From Chitinophagales bacterium (GTDB taxonomy: Bacteria > Bacteroidota > Bacteroidia > Chitinophagales > BACL12): 12,024 nt of DNA. Location: contig JACMJP010000068.1 of NCBI GenBank assembly GCA_014380545.1, positions 1 to 12,024 of the forward strand. Direction: 5' to 3'. Position numbers and translations under genes: made by a program. The notes under the pieces are model-generated. The model was not told the origin of the DNA. It ran no database searches and saw only the letters and a program-made list of their open reading frames with translations. Shown here piece by piece: positions 1 to 8,000 of the stretch (positions are counted from its first letter, which is position 1; every line of letters begins with the position of its first letter).

Positions 1-72
1 GAGATAATATACTTTAAAATAGCAGTATTATGAAGCTGAAAAGAAATTCTTGTTTCAATCTTACTTTTACCT

Positions 73-80
73 CAGCTTTG
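73..80 (+). promoter_or_regulatory. weak candidate promoter of the first T9SS cargo gene
   Basis: CAGCTTTG resembles the Bacteroidota -7 element TAnnTTTG with one mismatch. A TTG at 50-52 lies 20 nt upstream, about where a -33 TTTG would be expected. It sits 47 nt before the chosen ATG. The match is imperfect, so this is only a candidate. Confidence 0.2.
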
Positions 81-127
81 ATGAATTATTTCAACCAATT
101 GCAATTTCAACATCTAAATTTTTACTT

Positions 128-2575
128 ATGAAATCTAAATTACAAAAAACAAGGCTTTTGCTTTTATTAAGCTTTTCACTTTTTCTGCAAGCTTTAAATG
201 CACAGGCCCCCGGCATGCTTCTGAAAGAGGGTGTAGGCGAAGGCGCTGTAATCAAGCAGCTTTCTGACGGAAACATGATCGGATTATTTTCTGATGCACT
301 TATTAAAATGGACCCTTATGGAAACAACATCTGGATAGCAGATGAGTATACAAATTCCTGGATATATCCCAGTACTTATTTCTTAGGGGATATATTTGAA
401 AATACAGACGGCAGTTTCACTGCATTCAGCCGAAATTCGATTTATCGTTTTGCCTCTGATGGAAGTCTTGTAAGCAGCACATCGTTTGTTGATGATACTT
501 CCCTTGTAGCAGTATGCAGAGTTCCTTCAGGCTATCAAATGCTTTTAAAATATTATGCAGGTACTTGGGATCATTATTATTTGTACAGGAGAATAATGGA
601 TGACGGTGCTCTCTTATGGTCTTACGAACTGGATTATACTAACTATGCTATAAAAACAGATATGTTCAGCAGTGGTGAGAACACACAAATACTTATAAGG
701 ATGATGGATGCGGGAGTCATGAGCGGATTCAGAACCATACTTCTGGATACAATGGGAACAGTGTTAAGTGATGTGAGTGATGACGGGATCGGATATTATG
801 GTGATGTTTTTAACAACGGCGAAGACCTGCTGGTAACTCAACTTGATGGTGACTATGATGAGATCATACTGACTAAAATGGATTATACGAATGAAACTGT
901 ATGGTCATATTCAAACTATCCTGGAAGCGGAGATTCAACTGCTAAATTATTACAATTACCTTCCGGCAATATTATAACTGCTTTTACGGCAGGTCCCTGG
1001 CTTGATGAACAGTATTATTTGCAATATCATTCTTCTGAAGGCGACAGTTTATTTACAAGTGCGGGATTTCTTGACGGGCAACATTATGACATCAGCGACA
1101 TTCTTTATGACGAGGCAAATAATGCTCTTGTATTTATTGGTACAAAAGATTATGATGAAGGGTTTATTTTAATAACGGATACACTGGGTAATTATATTCA
1201 TACAAATGTAGAAGGCAGGGTATATGAGGATATTAATACAAATGGTATTTACGATGACGGTGAAGTAACATTTCATGGTATTATTATTTCTTCTCCTCCA
1301 TATTATGATGTTACTGATGATAACGGTTATTACAGCTTATTTCTTCCTAATGCAGGGGAATATACAATTACTTCAGCCTATCCTGAATATTGGGATCTCA
1401 TGGATCCTTCTGCAGGATATACGGTAACAGTTGATGAATTCACTTCAGGCGATACGCTTACGGGTTATGATTACAGGATGAGTTATTCAGAGCCAATAAC
1501 AGACCTTGTGATCTCTACACATTTAAGTTGCTGGGCTTATGGTTACGAAGTATATGGTCATGCACATATGCATAATTATGGAAATCAATATGCAGTAGGT
1601 GGAACTGTAACAATGCATTTTCCCGCAGGACTTAATATTATTTATTCAGATCCTGCTTATGATACACTTGAAGACACAACCGTTACATGGACTTTCTCAG
1701 GTATGGATCCGTATACACATAAAAGTTTTAGTGTAAATTTTGATCCTGATCTTGATCCTGACCTGATAGGAGATACTACCCTCACTATAGCCATTGCAGA
1801 ACCCATTACAGGAGATTATGTTCCTGAAAATAATATTGACACATTTACCCGTGTTATCACTGCATCATGGGATCCGAATCATAAATTAGTTTCCCCGATG
1901 GGTGAAACCGAAGAAGGAAATGTTTCTCCTGAAACAGAATGGCTGCAATACACAATTGAATTCCAGAATACGGGAACAAGTGAAGCAATTAATATTTTTA
2001 TTTATGATACGCTTGACAGTGATATTTCTTTCACTACATTACAAATGCTTGCAGCAAGTCATAATTATACAATGGATATTATATCACCAAATATTTTAAA
2101 ATGGACCTTTGCAAATATTTTTTTACCGGACAGCACAACAGACTTTTTAGGAAGCAACGGATTTTTGCAATTCAGAATAAAAATAAATGAAGGCTCACCT
2201 GTTGGAACAGTAATTAAAAACAGTGCAGCCATTTATTTTGACTTTAATTCTCCGGTAATCACGAATACAACTATTACAACTTTAAAAGAAGCAGTTGTAG
2301 AATCTGTTGATGATATAAAAGCTGGATCAATACAATTATATCCGAATCCGAATGACGGAACATTCACAATTGATCTGCCTGAAATGCAGAACAAAGAAAA
2401 TATTTCCATCACAATTAAAAATATAAGTGGGGAAGAAATTTATACTGAGCAAATAAGTACTTCAGAAAAGCAATATATTATTCAGCTCAGCAAAAAAGTA
2501 GCGAACGGAACATATATAATTGAATTAAAAGCAGGAAAAGATATTTACCTGCAACAATTAGTAATTAGTAAATAG
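128..2575 (+). CDS. T9SS type A cargo protein, propeller/SdrD_B-like/DUF7619-like (815 aa)
   Basis: Predicted surface or secreted protein exported by Sec and then the type IX secretion system. The ATG at 128 is chosen because it starts directly with a signal peptide (K-rich start, LLLLL core, cleavage likely after L-N-A at residue 25); an upstream in-frame TTG at 50 would bury it. Residues 27-360 hold repeated 'DGN...D..G..W' strands, propeller-like. Residues 361 to about 455 match an SdrD_B or carboxypeptidase-regulatory-like fold, with a calcium-loop-like D368-x-N-x-N-G-x-x-D-D-G-E379. A CARDB-like stretch follows (about 460-575). Residues 580 to about 715 carry the DUF7619-type signature 'DPNHK...FQNTG...LPDS...YFDFN'. 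From residue 735 'YPNPNDG' opens the sorting domain, ending at V-I-S-K. Its architecture matches the gene at 8962-11463, so the two are paralogues. No catalytic motif is visible; the binding target is unknown. Confidence 0.9.
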   Translation: MKSKLQKTRLLLLLSFSLFLQALNAQAPGMLLKEGVGEGAVIKQLSDGNMIGLFSDALIKMDPYGNNIWIADEYTNSWIYPSTYFLGDIFENTDGSFTAFSRNSIYRFASDGSLVSSTSFVDDTSLVAVCRVPSGYQMLLKYYAGTWDHYYLYRRIMDDGALLWSYELDYTNYAIKTDMFSSGENTQILIRMMDAGVMSGFRTILLDTMGTVLSDVSDDGIGYYGDVFNNGEDLLVTQLDGDYDEIILTKMDYTNETVWSYSNYPGSGDSTAKLLQLPSGNIITAFTAGPWLDEQYYLQYHSSEGDSLFTSAGFLDGQHYDISDILYDEANNALVFIGTKDYDEGFILITDTLGNYIHTNVEGRVYEDINTNGIYDDGEVTFHGIIISSPPYYDVTDDNGYYSLFLPNAGEYTITSAYPEYWDLMDPSAGYTVTVDEFTSGDTLTGYDYRMSYSEPITDLVISTHLSCWAYGYEVYGHAHMHNYGNQYAVGGTVTMHFPAGLNIIYSDPAYDTLEDTTVTWTFSGMDPYTHKSFSVNFDPDLDPDLIGDTTLTIAIAEPITGDYVPENNIDTFTRVITASWDPNHKLVSPMGETEEGNVSPETEWLQYTIEFQNTGTSEAINIFIYDTLDSDISFTTLQMLAASHNYTMDIISPNILKWTFANIFLPDSTTDFLGSNGFLQFRIKINEGSPVGTVIKNSAAIYFDFNSPVITNTTITTLKEAVVESVDDIKAGSIQLYPNPNDGTFTIDLPEMQNKENISITIKNISGEEIYTEQISTSEKQYIIQLSKKVANGTYIIELKAGKDIYLQQLVISK

Positions 2576-2588
2576 AATTTATAAACCA

Positions 2589-2714
2589 AATAGTGCTCCT
2601 TATGTTTGTTCGTCATCATCAATCAATGTTTGATTGTACAAACTGCCCCCGATATTCCGTGGCAACAGATCGGGGGCAGTGATGATGATGAAAGATCAGG
2701 AGTATTATTGATCT
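2589..2714 (+). other. highly structured inverted-repeat element between convergent genes
   Basis: Nested complementary arms fill the gap between two converging genes. The outer stem pairs 2589-2600 with 2698-2709 (12 bp, two G-U). The next stem pairs 2609-2620 with 2681-2692 (12 bp, one G-U). Stacked inside are hairpin 2621-2626/2630-2635 (6 bp, 3-nt loop) and hairpin 2642-2653/2669-2680 (12 bp perfect, GC-rich). Together this makes 42 base pairs in 121 nt around a three-way junction. All three G-U pairs are allowed only in the + strand RNA, which suggests selection on a transcript from the first gene. An alternative small hairpin pairs 2693-2698 with 2709-2714. It could be a structured 3' UTR, a bidirectional terminator or a small non-autonomous palindromic element. 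The pairing is seen directly; the function is inferred. Confidence 0.6.
2642..2680. terminator. probable bidirectional terminator hairpin
   Basis: A perfect 12-bp inverted repeat (ACTGCCCCCGAT and its complement) with a 15-nt loop lies between the stop codons of two converging genes, where a shared terminator is expected. The stem is far richer in G and C than the surroundings. Neither strand has a U-tract directly after the stem, so it is not a textbook intrinsic terminator. Confidence 0.5.
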
Positions 2715-2727
2715 GCACTTTTATTCC

Positions 2728-3564
2728 CTAATGCGTTATAACTATTTTCTTCGTCACGGAGTATGTACCCTTTTTAACGGTGACAAAATAAATACCCGGC
2801 ACATCTATATGAAAATAAATATCTTTTTCCTGTGGCTTTAATGCGTATATAATTTGTGCAGCTTCATTTCTTACTTCTATTGCATCTAACTGTATGCCTG
2901 CTGTTATGTTTACATCACCATTTGAAGGGTTAGGAAAAATAATAAATTCTTTTTCCAGGCTTGTAAAAATAAGAGCGGTTGTATCAATAATTGTTGTATC
3001 AATTATAGTTGTATCTGTTTGTGTTGTGTCAATTACTGTTGTATCAGGATCGTTTCCTTTTTTAAACTTCACCACAATATTATCTATAATATAAGCAGTG
3101 GAAGCAGAATCATCAAATACCACATACGCTATAGGAGTTGTTGTAAAATCAAGTTCTATATGTTCAGGGCTTGTGCTCATGTAATGATATTGTAATACAT
3201 CAAGACTGTCATAAGCATCCACACTTATATAATCAACTTCAGGATTAATTGGGTTATCAAATATTAATTTTTCAATTACACGATATGCTCCGGAACCTGT
3301 ACTATCCACAAAGGCTAATTTTATCGGGTTAAACCAATCATCGCTGCGTAATACTTTACCCCAACTGGCAACACCATAATCGCATAGTACGGGGTTACCT
3401 GATCCGCCGTATCCGGAAAAAAGAAAACTTTCTTCAAGGTATTGGTCTGTAATAATAGTTTCGCTTTCGTATTCTGAAAAATCAATTGTATCACTTAGTA
3501 CCTGTGCTTGTATAGAATTTAAAATACAAGAAGTTATGAAGAGAAGAAGGAGTGATCGTTTCAT
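2728..3564 (-). CDS. T9SS type A cargo protein with D-T-T repeat linker (278 aa)
   Basis: A small predicted secreted or surface protein. Residues 1-20 are a signal peptide (MKR, then LLLLF, cleavage likely after I-Q-A). Residues 21 to about 168 form one beta-rich domain that I do not recognise as a named family; its end, 'YIIDNIVV', is typical of the last strands of jelly-roll or carbohydrate-binding-like modules. Residues 174-198 are five tandem D-T-T-x-x pentads, a flexible Thr/Asp linker. From about 208, 'FPNPSNG' opens the T9SS type A sorting domain, ending K-K-I-V-I-T-H. It is transcribed convergently to the first gene. A perfect TATATTTG lies 19 nt before the ATG. Export is well supported. 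The ligand is unknown, and carbohydrate binding is only a guess. Confidence 0.87.
   Translation of the reverse strand: MKRSLLLLFITSCILNSIQAQVLSDTIDFSEYESETIITDQYLEESFLFSGYGGSGNPVLCDYGVASWGKVLRSDDWFNPIKLAFVDSTGSGAYRVIEKLIFDNPINPEVDYISVDAYDSLDVLQYHYMSTSPEHIELDFTTTPIAYVVFDDSASTAYIIDNIVVKFKKGNDPDTTVIDTTQTDTTIIDTTIIDTTALIFTSLEKEFIIFPNPSNGDVNITAGIQLDAIEVRNEAAQIIYALKPQEKDIYFHIDVPGIYFVTVKKGTYSVTKKIVITH
2978..3052 (-). repeat. five tandem 15-bp units encoding D-T-T-x-x linker
   Basis: Five 15-bp units begin on the + strand with GTTGTATC or GTTGTGTC, at 2978, 2993, 3008, 3023 and 3038. On the coding strand they give D-T-T pentads at residues 174, 179, 184, 189 and 194. The repeat separates the N-terminal domain from the sorting domain, and its length may vary by slippage in multiples of five residues. 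Confidence 0.9.
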
Positions 3565-3583
3565 GCTTATGCATTTGGTTAAT

Positions 3584-3591
3584 CAAATATA
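3584..3591 (-). promoter_or_regulatory. Bacteroidota -7 promoter element (TATATTTG)
   Basis: Read on the minus strand this is TATATTTG, a perfect match to the Bacteroidota -7 consensus TAnnTTTG, 19 nt before the ATG of the 278-aa cargo gene. No clear TTTG is seen at the -33 position. The same octamer lies at nearly the same distance before the gene at 5093. Confidence 0.5.
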
Positions 3592-3641
3592 AAGAAAAAA
3601 ATGGTAGCATGCATATTCTCTCTTTTATTATGACAGAGACT

Positions 3642-3826
3642 GAAAAAGACGCTCCAAACTTATTCATGAAAGCATTTTCCAGAGAACTTATAATTCAGAT
3701 ATGCTTAAGGAGATGGAGTATGATGTGTTTTTATAGAAATGGATTTTACAAAGCGCAACATGCGCTAAAATTATTTACATCCTCGGCGCAGGACGAGGAC
3801 GAGGAAAAATCCTTCTTGAATTGTAA
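3642..3826 (+). pseudogene. possible decayed reading frame with an LGAGRG motif
   Basis: This stretch has no intact gene. In the frame running from just after the TGA at 3641-3643 to the TAA at 3824-3826, the translation is protein-like but broken by a TAG at 3734-3736. Upstream of the stop it reads KLIHESIFQRTYNSDMLKEM followed by EYDVFL; downstream it ends KIIYILGAGRGRGKILLEL. The LGAGRG loop resembles the glycine-rich SAM-binding motif I of some methyltransferases (PRMT5-type has a similar loop). No start codon, ribosome site or second motif supports a live gene. It may be a remnant, or a chance reading of GA-rich DNA (cgaggacgagga). Confidence 0.2.
3752..3805 (-). terminator. two small hairpins downstream of the orphan gene
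   Basis: Two short stems follow the stop codon of the minus-strand gene at 3828. The first pairs TCCTCG (3780-3785) with CGAGGA at 3794-3799 or 3800-3805. The second is AGCGC-AACAT-GCGCT (3752-3766), followed on the minus strand by TTGTAAAA. They could end that transcript, but both stems are short and no strong U-run follows. Confidence 0.3.
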
Positions 3827-3827
3827 A

Positions 3828-4802
3828 TTAATTTTTAATAGAAATGTTTTCAATTTCTTTCATATAGTTATTCCTTTTAAAGTTTGGATCACCTTCAAAT
3901 TCATTTATATTTAAAAGAAATATTTCCCTTAACCTTGAAGCAATTTCCATAGAATCTATTTTTATATATTCTTTGATAATTCTTAAAAGATAATCATGAC
4001 CCTTGCTTATCTCATAATTAAATAAACAAAAGAGCTTGAAATTTATAATTTCTTTATTATTAAATTCTTTGAATACTTGCCATTTATCAGTTAAAAAATA
4101 AAAATAATCTGGAAGATTTATTTTTTTTATTTCTTCAATACATTTTAAGGAGTTGATAATATCGCTTTTATTTTTCAAAGACTTTTTTGTTAGTAAACAT
4201 TCAGAATCAATTGAGCTTAATATTTCAAGAAGTTCTTTTTTAGTTTTGAACTGGAGTACGATGTCTAGATCTTTTTCATTACCTTTCCTGAGAATTCCTT
4301 TATATTCCAATATAGGACATGTCTCTGAGTATAAGTGAGGATAAATCATTGATTTCATGGATTCGGAATAAAAAACCTTACCTTTATTATGCAGAAATCT
4401 TTTTAGCATTTCGTGTTCTTCATATAAGCCTATTAATTCGAAAATGTCACACTTAGAATCAGTTAAGATTCTATTAGGGATCTTTTTGTATTTTTTAACA
4501 AGTTGATATAAGGTAATCTGACTGAAAACACTTTCTTGGTCAGGATTTTCTACCATCATATTCATAATCTTTTTGCCTTTTTCTATTTCCTTAATGTAAT
4601 CAACAATTGGGTAAAATGTTTGCGGAAATTTATCTGTATCTATATTTATTGACAAATAAAAATCAAGATAATAATATGACCATCCATTGTCTTTTAATAC
4701 ATCTTCTCGAATAATAGCATCAGCAAATATTTCTGAATCGAAATATGAATAAGATTTAAGTAAAGAATTTAAATCATGTTTATCTTTAAATAATTGAGGC
4801 AT
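3828..4802 (-). CDS. hypothetical cytoplasmic protein, very AT-rich (324 aa)
   Basis: I do not recognise this protein. It has no signal peptide, membrane segment or sorting domain, so it is probably cytoplasmic. It is rich in Lys, Ile, Leu, Asp and Glu and appears mainly helical, with repeated segments such as KKELLEILSSI and EEIKKINLPDYFYFL. No zinc, kinase, nuclease or nucleotide-binding motif stands out. The ATG at 4802 is preferred; a TTG at 4829 directly after an in-frame stop would add nine residues (V-R-N-K-Y-L-I-V). It is a lone gene between secreted-protein genes. Its base use differs from theirs: one hand-counted 60-nt line (4081-4140) has only 9 G or C, against 27 in 5461-5520 of the neighbour. 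Recent acquisition is possible. The reading frame is clear, the function unknown. Confidence 0.75.
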   Translation of the reverse strand: MPQLFKDKHDLNSLLKSYSYFDSEIFADAIIREDVLKDNGWSYYYLDFYLSINIDTDKFPQTFYPIVDYIKEIEKGKKIMNMMVENPDQESVFSQITLYQLVKKYKKIPNRILTDSKCDIFELIGLYEEHEMLKRFLHNKGKVFYSESMKSMIYPHLYSETCPILEYKGILRKGNEKDLDIVLQFKTKKELLEILSSIDSECLLTKKSLKNKSDIINSLKCIEEIKKINLPDYFYFLTDKWQVFKEFNNKEIINFKLFCLFNYEISKGHDYLLRIIKEYIKIDSMEIASRLREIFLLNINEFEGDPNFKRNNYMKEIENISIKN

Positions 4803-5092
4803 AACTATCAAATATTTATTTCTAACCAATTACTGAAACATACTTTGGCGTATTAATATCACTTAGAAATAACTTTCTGCTGCCACATAGTTATCTGAAA
4901 GGACTCTCTGAAATTAATTACTTAACATATTTTACCTACATCTCCCCATAATCTTGGTGGACATGTAATCTAAAGGTAAATAAACTCCGGTAAAGCATTT
5001 TTTCTATATCCCGTATTTTCTGTAACATCTATTATGTGATGTAAGTATGTTGCCAGCTCTTGTTATATTTGTTTGCAAATAATAATTAATTC
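4803..5092. other. divergent intergenic region
   Basis: Holds the start regions of the orphan gene (leftward) and the 1249-aa gene (rightward). A small hairpin pairs ATAACT (4869-4874) with AGTTAT (4889-4894), and a second pairs ACATC (5026-5030) with GATGT (5038-5042). On the minus strand AATATTTG (4809-4816) is one base off the -7 consensus but lies only 6 nt before the ATG at 4802. Apart from the promoter element at 5064, nothing else is recognisable. Confidence 0.4.
5064..5071 (+). promoter_or_regulatory. Bacteroidota -7 promoter element (TATATTTG)
   Basis: TATATTTG matches TAnnTTTG perfectly and ends 21 nt before the ATG at 5093. The -33 region lacks a good TTTG. The 17-nt A/T-rich tract before the ATG has no Shine-Dalgarno sequence, as is usual in Bacteroidota. 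Confidence 0.5.
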
Positions 5093-8000
5093 ATGAAAAC
5101 ACTCAAATCCTTAAATACAATTTCTGCTTTAAAATTTTTTCCTGTTTTTATTTATTTAATACTGTGTTCAGGCAGCATTTCAGCACAGGTGAAATTGGAT
5201 TTTGTGCAAACTTTTGGTGATGATGTGGAAATAAGTGATAATACTTATGCTGTGGATGCTGATGCGGATGGAAATATTTACACTGCAGGGTTATTTACTG
5301 GTACTATAGACTTTGATGAAAGTGAGGATGTACATGAACTGACAAGTAGTGGAAATGGTGATGGGTTTGTTTTAAAAACAGATAGTCTTGGAAATTTTCT
5401 TTGGGCAATAAATGTAGGTGGTATAAATGGCGACAATGCATACAGCATTAAAGTAAGCAGCGATGGTAGTGTATATATTGGAGGATGGTTTATGGGAGAT
5501 GTTGATTTTGACCCCGGTCCGGAGGAATTTATTTTATCTGCAGGATACCAGATATCTTATATATTAAAACTTGATGCGGATGGAAATTTTCTTTGGGCAG
5601 TTTCAACCATCTGCACCCTTTGGGATATAGATATTGATGCAGATGGAAATGTGGTATCTACCGGTAAATATGTAAGCACCTCAGATTTTGACCCCGGTCC
5701 GTCTGTGCATTCATTAGGCGGAAGCGGAGATAATGCTTACATACAAAAGCTGGATGCTGATGGTAATTACGTATGGGCAATAGGCATAGGCTCGGCAAAT
5801 AATGAATCTGCAAGATCAATTACTGCAGATAATGATGGTAACATTATTATGCACGGTGAATTTTGGGGAACTGTTGATTTTAATCCCGGCGCTGGTGTAT
5901 TTAACCTTACCAGTAATGGCTTCAGCGATTATTTTGTACTAAAAGTAGATGCAGATGGAAATTTTCTTTGGGCTGTATCTTATGGTAACGGTGCCCAGGA
6001 ATCATCATGGCTGGCGCTTGATGCAGACAATGAAGGGAATGTTATAATAGGAGGTACATTTTGGGGGACTGTTGATTTTAATCCCGGTGCAGGTACTGCT
6101 AATAAAACATGCGCAGGAACTTTTGATGGATATATTTTAAAACTGGACGCTGATGGAAATTTTGTTTGGATAAAAACAATTACAGGCGGATATACCGAGT
6201 TAGTCAACTTAGCCCTGGATGCAGATGATAATATTTATTCTACCGGTCAATTTGCAATATCAGCAGACTTTGATCCCGGTCCGGGCATTTTCACATTATA
6301 TGATCATGGAGGAATACAACCCGATGATACATTTATTCAAAAACTTGATCCCGATGGAAATTTTGTTTGGGCAACGCGGATTGGTGGTACCGGTCTTGAG
6401 CAGGGTAGATGTATTGTTATTGATCCGGCTGGAAGTATTATAGCAGGCGGTAGTTTTACTCTCACATGCGACTTTGACCCCGGATCTCAATTAAATGAAA
6501 TAACAGCAGGAGGAGTCATGGGTCATTATGACGGGTATGTTGTCAGGCTAAGTGAAACAATATGCGCAGATCTTACAATTGTTATTGACAGTACATCAAA
6601 TCCTGATTGCAGTATAAGCGGCTTTGCATCAGCTCATGGAATTAATGGTATAGAACCCTATTTGTACCAGTGGATAACAGAACCTATTACTGAAGATTCA
6701 ATAGCTTATTTTTTAACCGAAGGTTATTATAATCTTATAGTAACAGACAGCGCAGCATGCTCAAAGTCAACTACGATATTGCTGACAGGACCAAGTACTA
6801 TAAGTGATATTGATATGACAGCAAATCTTATTTACCCCGGATTTTCTCCGGGCTTTTCAACAACTATTTCGGTGGATGCTTTTAATGATGGCTGTGCTCC
6901 AACTTCAGGAACTATTCAGCTAACTTTTGATCTTTTATTAACGTATGATGAATCGAATCCTGCTCCTGATATTATTAACGGTAACACATTAACATGGAAT
7001 TATGATTATGCAGTTTTTGATTCATTGCATAAAACATTTGATGTAATTGTTACAACATCAGTTGATGCTACGCTTGATGACTTTATTGATCTGCATGTGC
7101 AGGTAACCAGCACAGGAACAGATGCCGACACAACAAATAATTATAAAGATTATCATGAAAATGTTGTGGGCTCTTTTGATCCGAATGATAAACAGGTGTA
7201 TCCGGCAGGAGCATGTGAAGAAGGATTTATTTCGCATGAACAAATACTTACTTATACTATCCGTTTTCAAAATACAGGAACTGCAGAAGCGCATAATATT
7301 TATATTCTTGATACACTTAATAATCGCTTAAATAAAAACTCTGCAAGAGTAATTGCTTCAAGTCATGCTATGCACACAGAATATTTGGAAGGTGATGTTT
7401 TAAAATTTGTTTTTAATGATATTTATTTACCCGACAGTAATAGTAATGAACCTGAAAGTCATGGCTATGTTATTTATGAGATCGGCACAAAACCTTCAGC
7501 ACCGGACGGATCTGTAATTGAAAACAGCGCAGCAATTTATTTTGATTTTAATGATCCTGTAATTACAAATGCAACATCAAATAAACTTATTGATATTGTG
7601 CCTGAAGCAGACACAGTAATTCAAAACTTTGAAATATGCACAGGTGAATTTATTACTGTTGCTGGTCATGCATATACAGAGAGCGGTATATATACTGATT
7701 TCTTACGTTCAGCAGCAGGATGTGATAGTTTAATTATTACAACACTCACTATTTTTTCTCCTTTTTATAATTCACTTGCAGATACAATATGCGAAGGCGA
7801 AGAAATTATTTTTGACGGAGATGTTTTTAATGCTTCGGGAATATATGTGCGCAATTATGAAACAATGTTTGGTTGCGATAGTATTCTTACATTAGAACTT
7901 GAAGTGATACTACAGGAAAATACACTGATAGAAAATACAATCTGTGAAGGCGAATATATTATGATAGGAGATTCTATTTACACTATAGCAGGAGAGTACA

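Noticed and set aside
50..127. In-frame TTG extension of the first cargo gene by 26 residues
   Set aside because: It would place an ordinary polar stretch before a well-formed signal peptide; the ATG at 128 starts exactly at the signal peptide.
1902..2099. Second frame inside the DUF7619-like part of the first gene, and similar overlapping frames such as 7122-7331
   Set aside because: These are out-of-frame readings of conserved coding sequence, with no own start signals and no family resemblance.
3552..3914. Plus-strand 120-aa open frame
   Set aside because: It overlaps the start of the 278-aa gene and the end of the orphan gene, has no clear start signal, and its composition is not convincingly protein-like.
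5225..6555. Regularly spaced DNA repeats that might suggest a CRISPR array
   Set aside because: The repeats are diverged, in frame and about 180-200 bp apart; they encode propeller blades.
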